Source: Callorhinus ursinus (Eukaryota; Chordata; Mammalia; Carnivora; Otariidae). From it: a DNA stretch of 64,000 nt. How positions within the stretch are numbered: the stretch's first letter is position 1; every line of letters starts with the position of its first letter. The position numbers and the translations under genes were made by a program. This document shows positions 46,561 to 58,185 of the stretch, piece after piece. Below the pieces are notes generated by a model. It made no database searches and was not told where the DNA came from. It saw nothing but the letters and a program-made list of their open reading frames with translations. The stretch covers positions 128,941,665 through 129,005,664 of the forward strand of contig NW_020312785.1 of the NCBI RefSeq assembly GCF_003265705.1, written 5' to 3'.

Positions 46561-46715
46561 GAGCAAACAGAAGAGAGCATGGGAGTGGTGTACCGACTCC
46601 TCAGCATGTGTAATGAAATGCCATTTTATGGCTTTCAAATACAGAGAACACCCAAGAGAGACAAATGCATTCTTTAGGAATAAATAATACATAAAATAAC
46701 TTTGAATCTCCATCT

Positions 46716-47150
46716 TCCTTCTTTCAACTTGATTAAAGTATCATTGAGGAACATAAACTGCGCATATTCAAGTGTAAAATTTGGTATATATAAATGCCTG
46801 GGAAAGGAGACCCACGCGAAGCTAAAGCTTTCACCACCTCCCAAAGTTTCCTTGTGTCCTTTTGTAACCCATCTCTCCTCCGGGCCCTGTCGCGGAGCAA
46901 CCACGGCCGTGCTGTCACCGCGGATTGCTTGCATTTCTCAGCATTCCGTGTAAGTATTCCATCGTCCGGTAGGACTCCCTTCCACCGGGCTTCTTCCACT
47001 CAGCATAACTCTCTGAAGATTTAGCCCGGCTCTGTGTATCTTAGATGACCTCTCCTTTTTACTGCCAAGTAGTATTCCGTTGTGTGGATAGATGACAATT
47101 TGTTTATCCATTTACCAGCTGGTGGTGGTTTTCAGCATCTTAATTTTCTT
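46716..47150 (-). mobile_element. old L1M 3' end fragment, antisense
   Basis: 'acttgattaaagtatcattg', 'caccacctcccaaagtttcc', 'cttcttccactcagcataac', 'agtagtattccgttgtgtgg' and 'atttgtttatccatttacca' are standard antisense L1M phrases. The segment 46870-46990 is unusually CpG-rich for an old L1 and matches the consensus poorly. Confidence 0.85.
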
Positions 47151-47401
47151 AGGTACATAAATATACTCGAAACTGTTTAAAATGATGTGTTCTCCCTGAA
47201 CTCATTACCCTGATACGACAGGGACAAGACTGTCTGTTCACCTGCTGCCTTGTGTTTCCTCCTGGGAACACGGACCTTACACTTGTCATGCCTCTGGGGG
47301 GGGGGGGCCGCCGCCCTCTGGCTAATTTTGGCCAAAACAGTGTGAGCGAAGGCCATGATGAGCTGGTCCTGAAACTACCCAATAGGAACAGGGGGGAGCC
47401 G

Positions 47402-47587
47402 GAGGTGCCTGGGTGGCTCAGTCGTTAAGCATCTGCCTCGGCTCGGGTCATGATCTCAGGGTCCTGGGATCGAGCCCCGCATCGGGCTCCCTGCTCAGCG
47501 GGAAGCCTGCTTCTCCCTCTCCCACTCCCCCTGCTTATGTTCCCTCTCTCTCCGTGTCTTTCTGTCAAATAAATAAAATCTTAAAAA
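47402..47587 (+). mobile_element. CAN-SINE
   Basis: Close to the apparent consensus, with 'tgcctgggtggctcagtcgt', CT-rich body and tail AAATAAATAAAATCTT. aggaacaggggg near 47384-47396 and aggaacagcgggg at 47588-47600 are the likely target duplication. Confidence 0.95.
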
Positions 47588-47974
47588 AGGAACAGCGGGG
47601 CCCACTGAGTCACAGGATGGAAGCAGCTGCCATGGGGAGCCACTCATCCTAATGTGCACTACCCACCGGCCATAAGAAATAGCCTCTTCTGTGACTTCAG
47701 GGTTTTTACCACAGCAGAAGCCTGGCCTTTCCTTACTAATGCACTTGAACTCAGCAACCTGCCCTTTACAGAACTAAAAAGACTAAATTTCTGCCAAGGC
47801 TAAATGAGAGTTTTACTATTTAGAGTTGTGTAAGATATCAACTAATGTGGTACAGCCACAGACCACATTTCCCTCCGCTGCATGGGAAAGAGCTCTACAC
47901 ATGCAGAAGGGGGGCATGGTGCGGCGGGGGGGGCGCAATAAAGAAGAGAAAGGAAAAAAAAATTTATTTCTCTT
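47588..47974. other. unique sequence, no gene seen
   Basis: No repeat or exon was recognised. A G-rich scrap lies at 47908-47935 and an A9 run near 47953. Confidence 0.4.
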
Positions 47975-48150
47975 GATCATGTACCAGCAACACACCTACA
48001 TTAACTTATTTAATTGCCTCAGCTCTAAGGAGATATTTATAGTCTCATTTATACAAAGAAAAAAACTTTACAAAGACACAAAGAGGTTCCCAAGGATACA
48101 CAGCTGGTAGACAGCAGTTGAGGAATTAAAATCTAGGTCTGCCTCATTCC
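47975..48150 (-). mobile_element. MIR SINE, ancient
   Basis: 'ttaacttatttaattgcctc', 'aaagacacaaagaggttccc', 'aaggatacacagctggtaga' and 'attaaaatctaggtctgcct' form the reverse complement of MIR. Confidence 0.8.
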
Positions 48151-48404
48151 CAACTTCCTCAGGGCTAGTCCCATCGACGTGGGAAACACAGGAAGATGGG
48201 AGAAAAAGAGCTCCTGCCCGGTGTCCCAGCCCCCACCTGCTACACGCTAGCTAGTGCTGGGTGAAAAGTGGGTAGTCAAGCAGGAATGTTCCACAGCCCC
48301 AGTGATAGATGGCCAGCCATAGCACAGAGCCAAAGGCGCCCAGCCCCAGCCATGCTGATGCAGGCAGGTGAGGAGGTGGGGTGTGGACAGAGCAGGCCTG
48401 GAGT

Positions 48405-48490
48405 CCCCATTCTGGATCTGAGACCACCTGCTGTTGCTGAGGGTGCTATGACCTCAGGCAAAGTCAGCCTGCTCAAGCCTTGACTCCCCC
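48405..48490 (+). mobile_element. MIR SINE fragment
   Basis: 'ctatgacctcaggcaaagtc', 'agcctgctcaagccttgact' and 'cccccaatgtaaagtagggg' resemble a sense MIR core. Confidence 0.55.
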
Positions 48491-49888
48491 AATGTAAAGT
48501 AGGGGTGATCTATGGAAGGCACATGGAGAACCCTGCTGGGCTATGTCAGTGTGGGCTTGTCCGGGTCTCTGTTGACACTCGTCCTGGGTGACATAGCACA
48601 TGCCCATACAAGGCCTATAGTGTGGAGAAAGTAGGCCTGAGAGATGGTCTCCAGGCTCCCCCTCAAAGAGCCATACTGACATGATGTTGCTATTGAAGGA
48701 AACCCTGTTCTCCGTACCAATTACTTGTTAAGTTCACCCTGTGCAAAGATCAGGTCTCCCGCTGTTAACTGGTAAGAAAACACTTGTGGGAATCCTAGTG
48801 GCTCAAGCCCCTCGGAGCCTGAGAACCACTTCATCCCAATGCTCAGACAAGTTGTGTCTCCTGGCTGAACTTCTCTCCCAAACACTGTGGGAGTGGCAGG
48901 CGGGCCAGGCACAAAGGCCCTTCCGTGCTCTCCCAGACTGAGGATTTGTCCATTTTTGGAGATGAGGCACCCCTTAGAGCTTGGGAGGGAGTACTGCTTT
49001 TGTCAGCCATGAAACGGTCCCCACTATTCTGCTCTGGGAGGATCCCCAGCCCAGAGTAGAGGAGCCGAGCGAAATAGGTTACAATTAGCAATTAAACATA
49101 GTCCATTAATGGAAATCGAGCCATGACTATATTGCCTAATATGAAATATATGAAAGTACTGCCTTAGTAAGTTAAAACAGTTCAACCTATTGTATTTTAT
49201 CACTTGACACATTCCAGGAAGGAGAGTGTTCTCTCGGTAACTTTTAACATTTCTTTGCCTGTCCTTCCCTGCTTTTTTCTTTAAAAGCATCCGGTATGAG
49301 CAAAAAGATAGATGCAATAAAAATACACCCTTTAAGTAAAGCTTCATCTTCTTAATAAATGCAGTGTATTTTTTTCATATTAGACATATGGAGCTTGCTA
49401 GGAGCTGGTTGGGAAAAAGTGTACATCCATAGCACTTACCCTTTTCTCAGGGAGAAAAGGCATACAAAGAAGATTGGTAGGTTGCTTATTAAATAATCTG
49501 AAAAAAATTAGGAGAAACTAAAATTAAGGATCATCGCCTCCCCCCTACCCCAGAACCTATTCTAAACTGTCCGTATATTAGAACTAAAGATACTTAATTA
49601 CGTGATAAAGGTCCTAGCCTTTGGATGTTATTATTGGGTATTACCCCATAGAAAGAAAGCATTGTTCAATTACAAATGCATCAAAGCATAAACTGCTTTA
49701 TTAAGGCTGTGATTACTCAAGTGTGGTTTCTGACAATGCTGGCAACTTGATCGGTTCATTTTCATTGCCTCTAACTCTGTCCTCCATGGCGCCTCTCAGC
49801 CATGCAAGTAGTTAGCATATCCACGAACTTAATAACAAATTATTAGATCTATTATATACTTAAGTCCTTCGCGATGACCATGTAGTTA
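48491..49888. other. 1.4 kb unique sequence, no gene seen
   Basis: No transposon or exon was recognised. 49080-49880 is AT-rich and free of simple repeats. Confidence 0.4.
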
Positions 49889-49904
49889 GATCCCTGGGTC
49901 CTTT

Positions 49905-50126
49905 TTTTTTTTTTTAAGATTTTATTTATTTGTTTTTTTTTTAAGATTTTATTTATTTGACAGAGAGAGACACAGCGAGAGAGGGAACACAGGCAGGGGG
50001 AGTGGGAGAGGGAGAAGCAGGCTTCCCACGGAGCGGGGAGCCCGATGCGGGGCTCGATCCCAGGACCCCGGGATCATGACCTGAGCCGAAGGCAGATGCT
50101 TAACGACTGAGCCACCCAGGCGCCCC
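49905..50126 (-). mobile_element. CAN-SINE, recent, with duplicated tail
   Basis: Minus-strand copy near consensus. The perfect 16-bp target duplication gatccctgggtccttt lies at 49889-49904 and 50127-50142. The tail carries the block taagattttatttatttg twice (near 49915 and 49942) separated by a T run, so the SINE tail itself was duplicated. Confidence 0.98.
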
Positions 50127-50142
50127 GATCCCTGGGTCCTTT

Positions 50143-50874
50143 AAAGGAAAGGTGCCTCTTATAAATAGAGCTACGGCAATAAAAGACCGTTGGTGGACCA
50201 GCCAGCGGGGTGTACATTTATAGCCCGTGTCCCGGTGCCCAGCGGGCCCTTGAGAGATGCCGGTGTTGATGGGGCATGACTGCATTCACCCATCCTTGCT
50301 ATAGATCGGCATAAAGGGATTTTAAGTATAAATTGATGACATTTTAAGAAACTGTGAGGTAAAATAACAGGATACTTTTATACGCACTGCTGTAGAAAAG
50401 CCCTGATCACAACGTCCTAGGGGTAAGGAAAAGGGGGCACAGGCTTGGACCCAACTGCTAAATAGGAAGGAAGGGAGAAAGTGGGCGAAAGCTTCAGCTG
50501 ACAACAGGCTGCAGGAAGCGAAGCTCTGGGTGACCTGGGTGAACAAATGTTGATTAAGTACATGAGGTTGGAGCATAGAAGCAGAGAGGCGGCCTCTGGG
50601 CTCTGGGGCCCCCGCTGTGGCCTTGTCACTCCCAGCATCGGGCAGTGTTGTCAGAACATGCCCCCACCTCATGCAGCTTCTCAGCATCTTACCCTTCTCC
50701 CCCCTCATTCCTTTCCTTCCATTTCCCCCTCCAACCCAATTTTTTAATAATTTAAGATCCTGTAACTGTTGAACACTCACTTCCGTCTGGCAAAGCTCAA
50801 ACTTGATCTTCATCATCCATTTGCAAAGTTCTATAGTTCTAAGTAATACTTTCTATTTGCTTGAAGACCCTTTT
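50143..50874. other. unique sequence, no gene seen
   Basis: A 164-codon frame on the minus strand (50322-50816) has no recognisable domain, is overlapped by other frames (50417-50638 minus, 50547-50747 plus) and is not called a gene. Confidence 0.4.
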
Positions 50875-51955
50875 TAAATGAAACCGAGTGAAAAAGTTAA
50901 CATGCCTACCACCTAGAGTGAACGAGCGAATGTTGACATTTTGTCATTAAAAAAAATACAAACAAAAGAACACATATTACAGATCCAGGGAAACCCTGCT
51001 TTCTCTCCCTCCCTCCCCCAGGCATGCTCAATCCTGAACCCTGTGTCCTTCTTGTTTCTGTAGACTGCGTGGCTATGTGTGACAACCAGGGTACCGTACT
51101 GCTAGGTTATCATTTTACATGAATGGACCTCCTTCCAGGGGCTGCTGTGTTCACTCCGCTGGGAGGTAGACCCACACAGGCACAAACAGGCTTTGCTCAC
51201 TCCTGGGATTGCCCTGTGGGGTTTCACCATGTGAGCATTCCTCCGTGTATTTAGTCCCAACTTGATGGTGGATCAGGCGGTTTCCAATGTGTAGCTATTT
51301 CCGACAAGGCTATGATTTCCTAGAAGTGCAGGTGGATTCACCCTTTTTCGGTCTTGGCAAATGGCTCTGCAGAGCAGCATGGACCCGCACGCCTGCCTGC
51401 GCCTGAGCTCTCCCATTTCCCCGAATCCTCTCACTTGCTTTTCTCCAACGTTTGGATTTCCACTCATCTGATGGGAAGTCTTTGGGGTTTTAAATCTCCT
51501 TTGGTTCCCTGATGATCAAGGAGGTTGAGTACCTCCTCAACTAGGATGGTTGGCCATCCAGACGTCCTCTTCTGTGCACTGCCTGTCCCTGTTTTTTGCT
51601 GGTTTGTCTTTTTCTTATTTTTAATTCTTCACATATCCTGAATGTGATCCTTTGTCTGTCTTATTCGTTGCAAATATCTCCTTCTGGTCTGCCGTTAGTC
51701 TTTTAACACTTTTATGGTGCTGCTCTAGTACAAAGGGTTTTCGTTCTGATGAACTTGGATGTATCCACCTTTTAATTTGAGTTCTGCTTTTTCGTGTCAT
51801 CACTAAGAGATTTTTGCCTGTCCCTAAGGTTATAAAAATATGTTAAAGTTTTGCCTTTCACATAGAGGTGTTCAGTCACATCAGGATGGGTAATTTTATG
51901 TTTTTCTATTTCCATTTTTCTCGTTGGGCTGGCCAGCCGTCCGGGCATCGTTGAT
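50875..51955 (-). mobile_element. old L1M 3' region, antisense, decayed
   Basis: 'gcgaatgttgacattttgtc' and 'atgtgagcattcctccgtgt' give way to 'atcctttgtctgtcttattc', 'gcaaatatctccttctggtc' and 'cactaagagatttttgcctg'. The order is antisense L1M 3' UTR into ORF2. The middle (51100-51460) is heavily diverged. Confidence 0.7.
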
Positions 51956-52294
51956 TCATAGGGACGTTGTTGCCCCATCCCGAGCCCCCCCCCCCCGCGG
52001 TGTATCTAGGATGGTTTCCCAGCTCTCTATTCAGTATCAGTTTTTGTATCTTTTCCCTACCCTTTCCACCCAGTTTATCTACATGGCTGCCAGGATATAT
52101 TAAGTCTATGAAATGTGGTTATTTGGTTTTATTAAAATTTACATGGAAAGCTGTAAGGAATTTTTTTGGCCTAAGGAAAGCACAGTGATGAAAGCCGGGG
52201 CTGACTTTCTCCATGGATGGGGTTTAGTAAACGTGAAATACAACAAAGCACTAGATTAGGAGGGGTTGGGAGTGGGAGAAAGGAAGGCAAGTTT
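51956..52294. other. unique or L1-derived sequence, no gene seen
   Basis: A C12 run lies at 51985-51996. 51956-52150 may continue the L1M match ('caggatatattaagtctatg'). No exon was recognised. Confidence 0.4.
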
Positions 52295-52515
52295 GTCAAG
52301 CCCCTAAAATGTGCCGGCTGTATTCTGGGGCTTAGCTTATTAACTCATTTCAGATTGTCAAAGAGCCCTTTGACTTAAGTTTTGTTTTTTTTTTTTTTTG
52401 TATTCACTTTATAGATGAGGAAAACAGGAGACCCAGAGCAGTTCCATAACTTGCTCAAAGTCACCTAATGAGTGAGCAGCAGAATTGGGACTGACCCTTT
52501 AGCCTGTCTGTCTCC
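52295..52515 (-). mobile_element. MIR SINE, ancient, with T-run insertion
   Basis: 'aaatgtgccggctgtattct', 'cttattaactcatttcagat', then a T16 run (52384-52399), then 'atagatgaggaaaacaggag', 'ataacttgctcaaagtcacc' and 'cagcagaattgggactgacc' form the reverse complement of MIR. Confidence 0.85.
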
Positions 52516-52654
52516 AAAGACCTGGACCTCCCTACTTGGCCAGAAAGGTTAAAGAATGGGCTGCTAGGCCAGGCCACCTCAGCTAGGAGTCCCAACACCC
52601 CATTTCACACTACCACGTGAGCTCAGGGCTGGGACTAAACCATACTCTCTTGCT

Positions 52655-52815
52655 GAGCTTCTGTTACTATGTATCAGGTCATTTGCATATATTATCTTAT
52701 TACCTTACATCAGTCCTACACAGTAGAACTTACTCTACAATTGCAGAGGAGAAGCCTGAGCTGCAGAGATGTGAGCATTTTCCTAAATGTTACTAAGATA
52801 CACTACTAGCAGGGC
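52655..52815 (-). mobile_element. MIR SINE, ancient
   Basis: 'atttgcatatattatcttat', 'acacagtagaacttactcta', 'cagaggagaagcctgagctg' and 'tactagcagggctgcagac' match the reverse complement of MIR. Confidence 0.7.
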
Positions 52816-53308
52816 TGCAGACGGCCTATATGCCTTTGTGTACGGGAGCTAAAAACACAAACAGCTCCGACCCCATCCCCTCCCCCAGGGTAGACACAGC
52901 CCAACGTAAGAGGCCTGGCTGGCAGAGTGCAGGCGGTTTCGACCCCAGGAGCCCCTCCCCACCATGGCCCTGTGCAACGGCAGCCTGCAGATTAGAACAC
53001 AGAGGCCCTGATGAGGGCTTGACCTCAGGTTGGTCTGACTCCAACCATCGGTTCTAGTTTTCCTGCAGCCCATTGTTTTAGACCAGTGCCTCACAAACTT
53101 GCCTGGTTCCAGACCATCTGGCTCAGACAAAAGACTCCAACGGCCGGCCCGTTTCAACCTCCCAGTGAAACAGCAACCAGGTTAGAGGAAGAAATTGTTA
53201 TTTACGTGCAGATGTAGCTGTTTTATTTCGCTGTAGCTGTGGTTCATTCATATTTGAAGCACAATGCATACGACATATAAAATCTGTTCATTAGAAAAAA
53301 AAAATAGC
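52816..53308. other. unique sequence, no gene seen
   Basis: Frames of 72-102 codons overlap on both strands at 52826-53157 without family signal. 53070-53300 may hold an unnamed old repeat. Confidence 0.4.
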
Positions 53309-53494
53309 GGGGTGCCTGGGTGGCTCCATCAGTTGAGCTTCCAACTCTTGATTTTGGCTCAGGTCGTGATCTCAGGGTCGTGAGAGCAGCCCCAGCTCTG
53401 CACTCAGTGGGGAGTCTGTTTCTTTCCCTCTGCCCCCCCTTCTCCTGTGCACTGGCATGAGAGTTCCCTCTCTCTAAAAATAAACAAAATGTAA
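53309..53494 (+). mobile_element. CAN-SINE
   Basis: 'ggggtgcctgggtggctcc' head, shortened middle and an A-rich tail without a standard AAATAAA run. A short attag repeat flanks it. This is an older copy. Confidence 0.9.
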
Positions 53495-54413
53495 AAACAA
53501 ATTAGTCAAATTAGTGATGCCAAATGTTGTCATAGCTGGAACTCTTAGGAGAAGACAAAGAGTTTTCTGCATACTCCAGTATGGTTCTAATTTTAAGATT
53601 ATAGATTACTGGTAAGTGGGGCTGAGTGCTACATAAAAATAGAAATCAGCAAAAGGAGTTGAATTTTTGGATTAACTCACAGCCATGGGAGATCTTACTT
53701 GGAGAGTCACTTCTTTAAGCAAAAGAAAAGTCCAATTATGTTGGGTGTCTCCAAATTTCCAGTAGAAATCCTAGTTTGGGAATATTCTGGAGCATTTACT
53801 ACCAACTGCATACCTGAACAATTCCCCATTCTTCTTCTCTGAACTGTCCACAGGCCGTAGTTTATCTAGGCTCACACACTGCACACACCAGTCCAAAATA
53901 ACCACAGCCCACTCACATATTTCAAAAGAGATAATCTGAACCGAAATATGGAAGGGGCAAGGAGGACCAGAATCAAATTATCCAAGAAGGAATGATAAAA
54001 ACAGTTGTTATAATTGTGCCAGAAATATGATAAGCTAGAAGGAGTGGAAACGAATGACTTTATTGAAGTTCTAAAAGGAAAAAGTGGATTCCACGTGTCC
54101 TAAATCCAGATATTGTTCTCAAAAGACCATGTTTAATAGCTGAATGAAACAAAGAACAAAATAATACCCTTTAGGGAGAAATAGAGAAGCCGAAACCAGT
54201 AACTGACTACTCTACATTTATGACTTTTCCCAACTGAGCAGTCATTGGCTCAAACTTTAAGTTAAGACCGTTGCTTCCACATTTGCTTTTTACCTGGCCT
54301 CATGTCAGCGTCCTTAGCTGATTTCTTCAGGTCAGTACCTGTCCTGGAGGCCATCCCTTAATGAAAAGGGCAGCAAAATGACAAACTGTGCTTTACCCAA
54401 AGAAGTGACAATT
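53495..54413. other. unique, repeat-free sequence
   Basis: AT-rich, with no exon or transposon recognised. Confidence 0.4.
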
Positions 54414-54420
54414 TCATTTG

Positions 54421-54606
54421 ATTTATTTATTATACATATATATTTGAGGGGGAGAGAGCACAGGAGCAGAGGGTGAGGAGCAGGAGAGGGAGAAGCAGAC
54501 TACCTGCTGAGCAGGGAGCCCGATACAGGGTTCGATCCCGAGACCCCAAGACCATGACCTGAGCTGAAGGCAGATGCCTAACCAACTGAGCCGCCCAGGC
54601 GTCCCC
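54421..54606 (-). mobile_element. CAN-SINE
   Basis: Minus-strand copy ending 'gagccgcccaggcgtcccc'. The short target duplication tcatttg lies at 54414-54420 and 54607-54613. Confidence 0.94.
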
Positions 54607-54613
54607 TCATTTG

Positions 54614-55440
54614 CTTTTAAAAGAGGGGATCACACCCTACTTTTCTTCGGTCCCCACTGTGACCAGGACGAAAGCAAAGCATTCAGCACCTGAGTTGGGT
54701 GATTCAGATGTCCTGTGACGCTAAATTCAGTCCTCAGTGATTCCCTTCTTTTTGGACTGAACGCCACCAATTTCGTTCTCTGGAATAAATGTCCCCTTTC
54801 CTGGTTCTCTTTTTGCTGCTGCTGGTTTTCCTCTGGTTGCATTTTCCAACTCCGTCTATGTCCCAGCTGTGTTCTCAACAATACCTCAACTTGATGGGAC
54901 CTGGCACTTATTTCTTTTAGTCACTGGTGTATTGTGAATCAAGCTTGTGAAAACAGCTTCCTTGGAAATTGTTAATACCGTCTCATTCCACAGGCAGAAT
55001 TTTGCAGCCCCTTGCTATCCTCATCTGTAGTAAAACAACCCAAAATTCCAAAATGGGCTTCTATTACAGAGTCTGGAATAGGTTCCCGGCAATGAGGGCT
55101 AAAATTTGGTGTTTCTATTAGGCAGAAGAGATGAGAAAATAGTTCTTCTTTTATCTTGCCCCTACTCCGGAATCCCTAACTCACCAAACGTACAAAAGAA
55201 GTAAAATCTAATTCATTTCGATTAACGTAAGTAGCTAGGAGTTTTACTGTTTTGGCTTACTAAAGAAGTCCTCCCATTAAATAGTAAACAGGCCAAATAA
55301 GGAAAGGATTCATCTTGCCAAGTTCACAGACCATAATTTTGTTGGCAAGTGTTATGTGACACGGAATAATAGAATTTCAACATTGGAAGAGATTTGAAGA
55401 GTCATATAGTCGAACCATCCAATGGATGCTCAAATGTCCT
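54614..55440. other. unique sequence, no gene seen
   Basis: No repeat or exon was recognised. The 83-codon minus frame at 54630-54881 has no family signal. Confidence 0.4.
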
Positions 55441-55441
55441 T

Positions 55442-55635
55442 TATGCACCACGGGCCTCAAAACCTGGCCACACGTCAGAATAATTGAAGGCACTGGTTCA
55501 AAATAAAACTCATTTGGTCTCACCCCAGTGAAATTCCGATTCAATAGGTCTGCGTGGACCTGTTTATCTTGAATAACACCCAGGTGATCCTGATGCAGCC
55601 ACTCCACAGAACAATGTTCCAGAACCACCACACAG
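55442..55635. mobile_element. old hAT-type fragment (MER58/MER5-like)
   Basis: 'gggcctcaaaacctggccac', 'ttggtctcaccccagtgaaa', 'attccgattcaataggtctg' and 'cacccaggtgatcctgatgc' follow the usual order of MER5/MER58 elements. Confidence 0.7.
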
Positions 55636-55694
55636 CCTCGCAGTGTTTGGAGTCTGCCGAGTGTCAGCCTCTGCTTGGTCCTCTCCTGCACCTG

Positions 55695-55960
55695 GCCCTC
55701 TCTGCCTTCTAAAGCAGCTGAATTGGGGCCGCTCTGACTGTTGAAAATTCTCCCTTTGTCTCAGGGGGAATCCTTCTCACAGCTTCTTCCTACACTCTCC
55801 TCCTACCCCTTAGAGCTACACAGAGGCATCTGACCACCGCTGAGCCTTCAGATATTTGAAAATGGTGTTCATGGTCTGTCCTGAGATCTCTTCTCCAAAC
55901 TAAACCCCTCTCACTCCTGTAACACCTGCTGTGTGGCTTGGTTCTGACCTTCTCCCCAGT
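55695..55960. mobile_element. CR1-type LINE (L3-like) remnant
   Basis: 'ttagagctacacagaggcat', 'cttcagatatttgaaaatgg', 'tgttcatggtctgtcctgag', 'atctcttctccaaactaaac' and 'ccctctcactcctgtaacac' match the L3/CR1 3' region. Only non-coding remains. Confidence 0.65.
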
Positions 55961-56009
55961 GGGTTTCCTCTCTTGGGGGGCCCTACCTTTGGGCTTTAGA
56001 ATTCAGCAG

Positions 56010-56175
56010 GCAGAAATTCTAATATGAGCTCTTCTCTCACTAGCTGAGTGATTTGGGCACTTCATGATATTTAGCCTTTGTGAACCCGCACTTAGTCATC
56101 CATGAAGTGATGATACAGCTCATTGCTCAGAGCGGTTGTGGGGTCCAGCTCAGAGCCTGTCACCCAGTTGGCCTT
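56010..56175 (+). mobile_element. MIR SINE, ancient
   Basis: 'cttctctcactagctgagtg', 'atttgggcacttcatgatat', 'cacttagtcatccatgaagt' and 'gatgatacagctcattgctc' match MIR in sense orientation. Confidence 0.65.
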
Positions 56176-57184
56176 AAAGGCAGCCCCCTTCTACCTCCTG
56201 GTGTGTCCATCTTTCTCTTGGAGTGCAATGTTGAAAGTAGCACCATTAAATAGAGATGGAATGTGAGCCACCTCTGTAATTTTAAACTTTGTGGTCACGA
56301 CATTGAAAGAGTAAACAAATGGGTGACATTCATTTTAATATATCCTAGTTAATCCAATTTACCTGAAACTATGTCAACAAATGATCTATAATGAGATATC
56401 TTACAACTTTTTTTCCACCTTAAATCTTCAACATCTGGTGTGTATTTTTACATCTTAATTCGGGCTAGCTTCATTTCAAGCGCCCAAGAGTGACATGTAT
56501 GTCGGAGACTATAGGTTTAGGGGTGTATCTGTTCCTACTCTAGGCTTGCAACCCTCCCACTAGCAAGAACCTCACTCCTTCTGCTCCTACCCTTGGAAAG
56601 TTTTCCCGTCTCAAGATTAATCTCTGGTCCAAAGCCTGTCCCTCTCGCACATCTGTTTTTAAATCCTGAGCTATTAATTCAGTTTTTCAGGAGTCACTAG
56701 TTGAGCACCAATAGAGGCTAAGAACTGGGGACACCGGTTCTTACCCTCAGAGCGTTTGAATCTAGTTAAGAAACATACCCATAGAACTATAAAATCAAGG
56801 CAGAATTATTAGGTACATGAAAACATATTGAAACATTGTATTGTCTTAACCACTGACAAAATAATCCCTCTTAGAGGGTGTTTGCTGTGCGCCTATGTAG
56901 ACTCCTCCCCTGCTTCACCCCGTTCCCAGATCTTCAGTGTACCACACCCACAGAGGTCACATGCGAATCAAAGTTTACTTTGGCCGGTGGGGGTTGGGAT
57001 TCCGAGAACTGGCTAAGCTGATGCAGTGCCAGCATCAGTTGTGAGGAAGGGCCCCAGGGGAAGAGGTGATGGTGAGAAGATGCCCACATCCCCACCACTC
57101 CCCAAGACGGTTGCAGAACAGAAATTTTATGGAAGGTCTTGGAAATTCAGAGGGCATGGGACAGGGATTGAGTGATCATGCTAG
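56176..57184. other. 1 kb unique sequence, no gene seen
   Basis: No transposon or exon was recognised. Confidence 0.4.
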
Positions 57185-57355
57185 GCCGGCGGTTCTCAAA
57201 CTTCGCTGTGCATTCCAATCACTTGGGAAGTTTATAGAAATCCACAATGTCAAGATGGCACCTCAGATTATTTCATCTAAATCCCTAGGGGCGGGACCCT
57301 GGCATCAGTACGTTCTAAAACTCCAAGAGATTCTAGGGCAGCTGGAGTTGGGGAC
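57185..57355. mobile_element. old hAT-type fragment (MER5/MER58-like)
   Basis: 'ggcggttctcaaacttcgct', 'gtgcattccaatcacttggg', 'gggcgggaccctggcatcag' and 'tctagggcagctggagttgg' match the family order, including the start of the terminal inverted repeat. Confidence 0.75.
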
Positions 57356-57359
57356 TAAT

Positions 57360-57490
57360 GATCTTAAGAAGTGCTACTCAAACTTTCACATCTAATACAA
57401 GTCATCTGGGAATCTCCTTTGAACGCAGATTCTGATGCAGCAGGTCTGGGGCGGGGCTGAGACTCAGCATCTCTAACCTGCCGTCAGGTG
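57360..57490. mobile_element. second old hAT-type fragment, adjacent
   Basis: 'gtgctactcaaactttcaca', 'tcatctgggaatctcctttg' and 'cagattctgatgcagcaggt' indicate a separate copy right after the first. Confidence 0.7.
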
Positions 57491-57960
57491 GGATCTATGT
57501 TCTGATCTGGAAAGTAGCAAGGTCTCAATTTCCAGGGCCTGGGAGACCCGGCTTGTTACTGGGTTATGTGAAACTCTCTGGGGCTTTGGAGGCTGGAAGG
57601 TTGACAGCCGGCTGGGAGGGCAAGGGGAGGCGGTCTCAGGGAGAAGAAGCAGTAAAGCAGGAACATGAGGGACAGGTGGGGTTTTAAAAGATGAGAAGGG
57701 AAGAAAGTGCATTTCAGCAGGAAAACAACCACGTCTTGTCCCCACAGAGTCCAAACACAAGGCACATGTTTGGGACAAGTCGCTCCCTGTGGAGGCTGGA
57801 GGCTGGCAGGGCAACCAGGAGAATGCCCTGGAAAGCCTAGCAGGCTTTTGACTTGAAGCACAGCTTTCTGAAAATATCTAGGGACTTCTCCCTTTGCAAA
57901 CAAGGGACATCGGGGTGTGACAATGGATTGAATAAGTAGAGCCAGATGGGTTTTGAAAAA
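57491..57960. other. unique sequence, no gene seen
   Basis: Minus-strand frames of 113-115 codons (57473-57903) overlap one another in different phases and show no domain. They are not called. Confidence 0.4.
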
Positions 57961-57973
57961 TACTGAAGTTCTG

Positions 57974-58172
57974 GGGTGCCTGGGTGGCTCAGGCGTTAAG
58001 CGTCTGCCTTCGGCTCAGGTCATGGTCCCAGGGTCCTGGGATCGAGCCCCGCATCGGGCTCCCTGCTCAGCGGGAAGCCTGCTTCTCCCTCTCCCACTCC
58101 CCCTGCTTGTGTTCCCTCTCTCGCTGTGTCTCTCTCTATCAAATAAATAAAATCTTAAAAAAAAAAAAAAAG
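57974..58172 (+). mobile_element. CAN-SINE, recent
   Basis: Very close to the apparent consensus, with a 15-A tail. The target duplication tactgaagttctg / taccgaagttctg lies at 57961-57973 and 58173-58185. Confidence 0.97.
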
Positions 58173-58185
58173 TACCGAAGTTCTG

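Noticed and set aside
50322..50816. 164-codon minus frame
   Set aside because: No domain, overlapped by frames in other phases and on the other strand, and no splice or promoter context.
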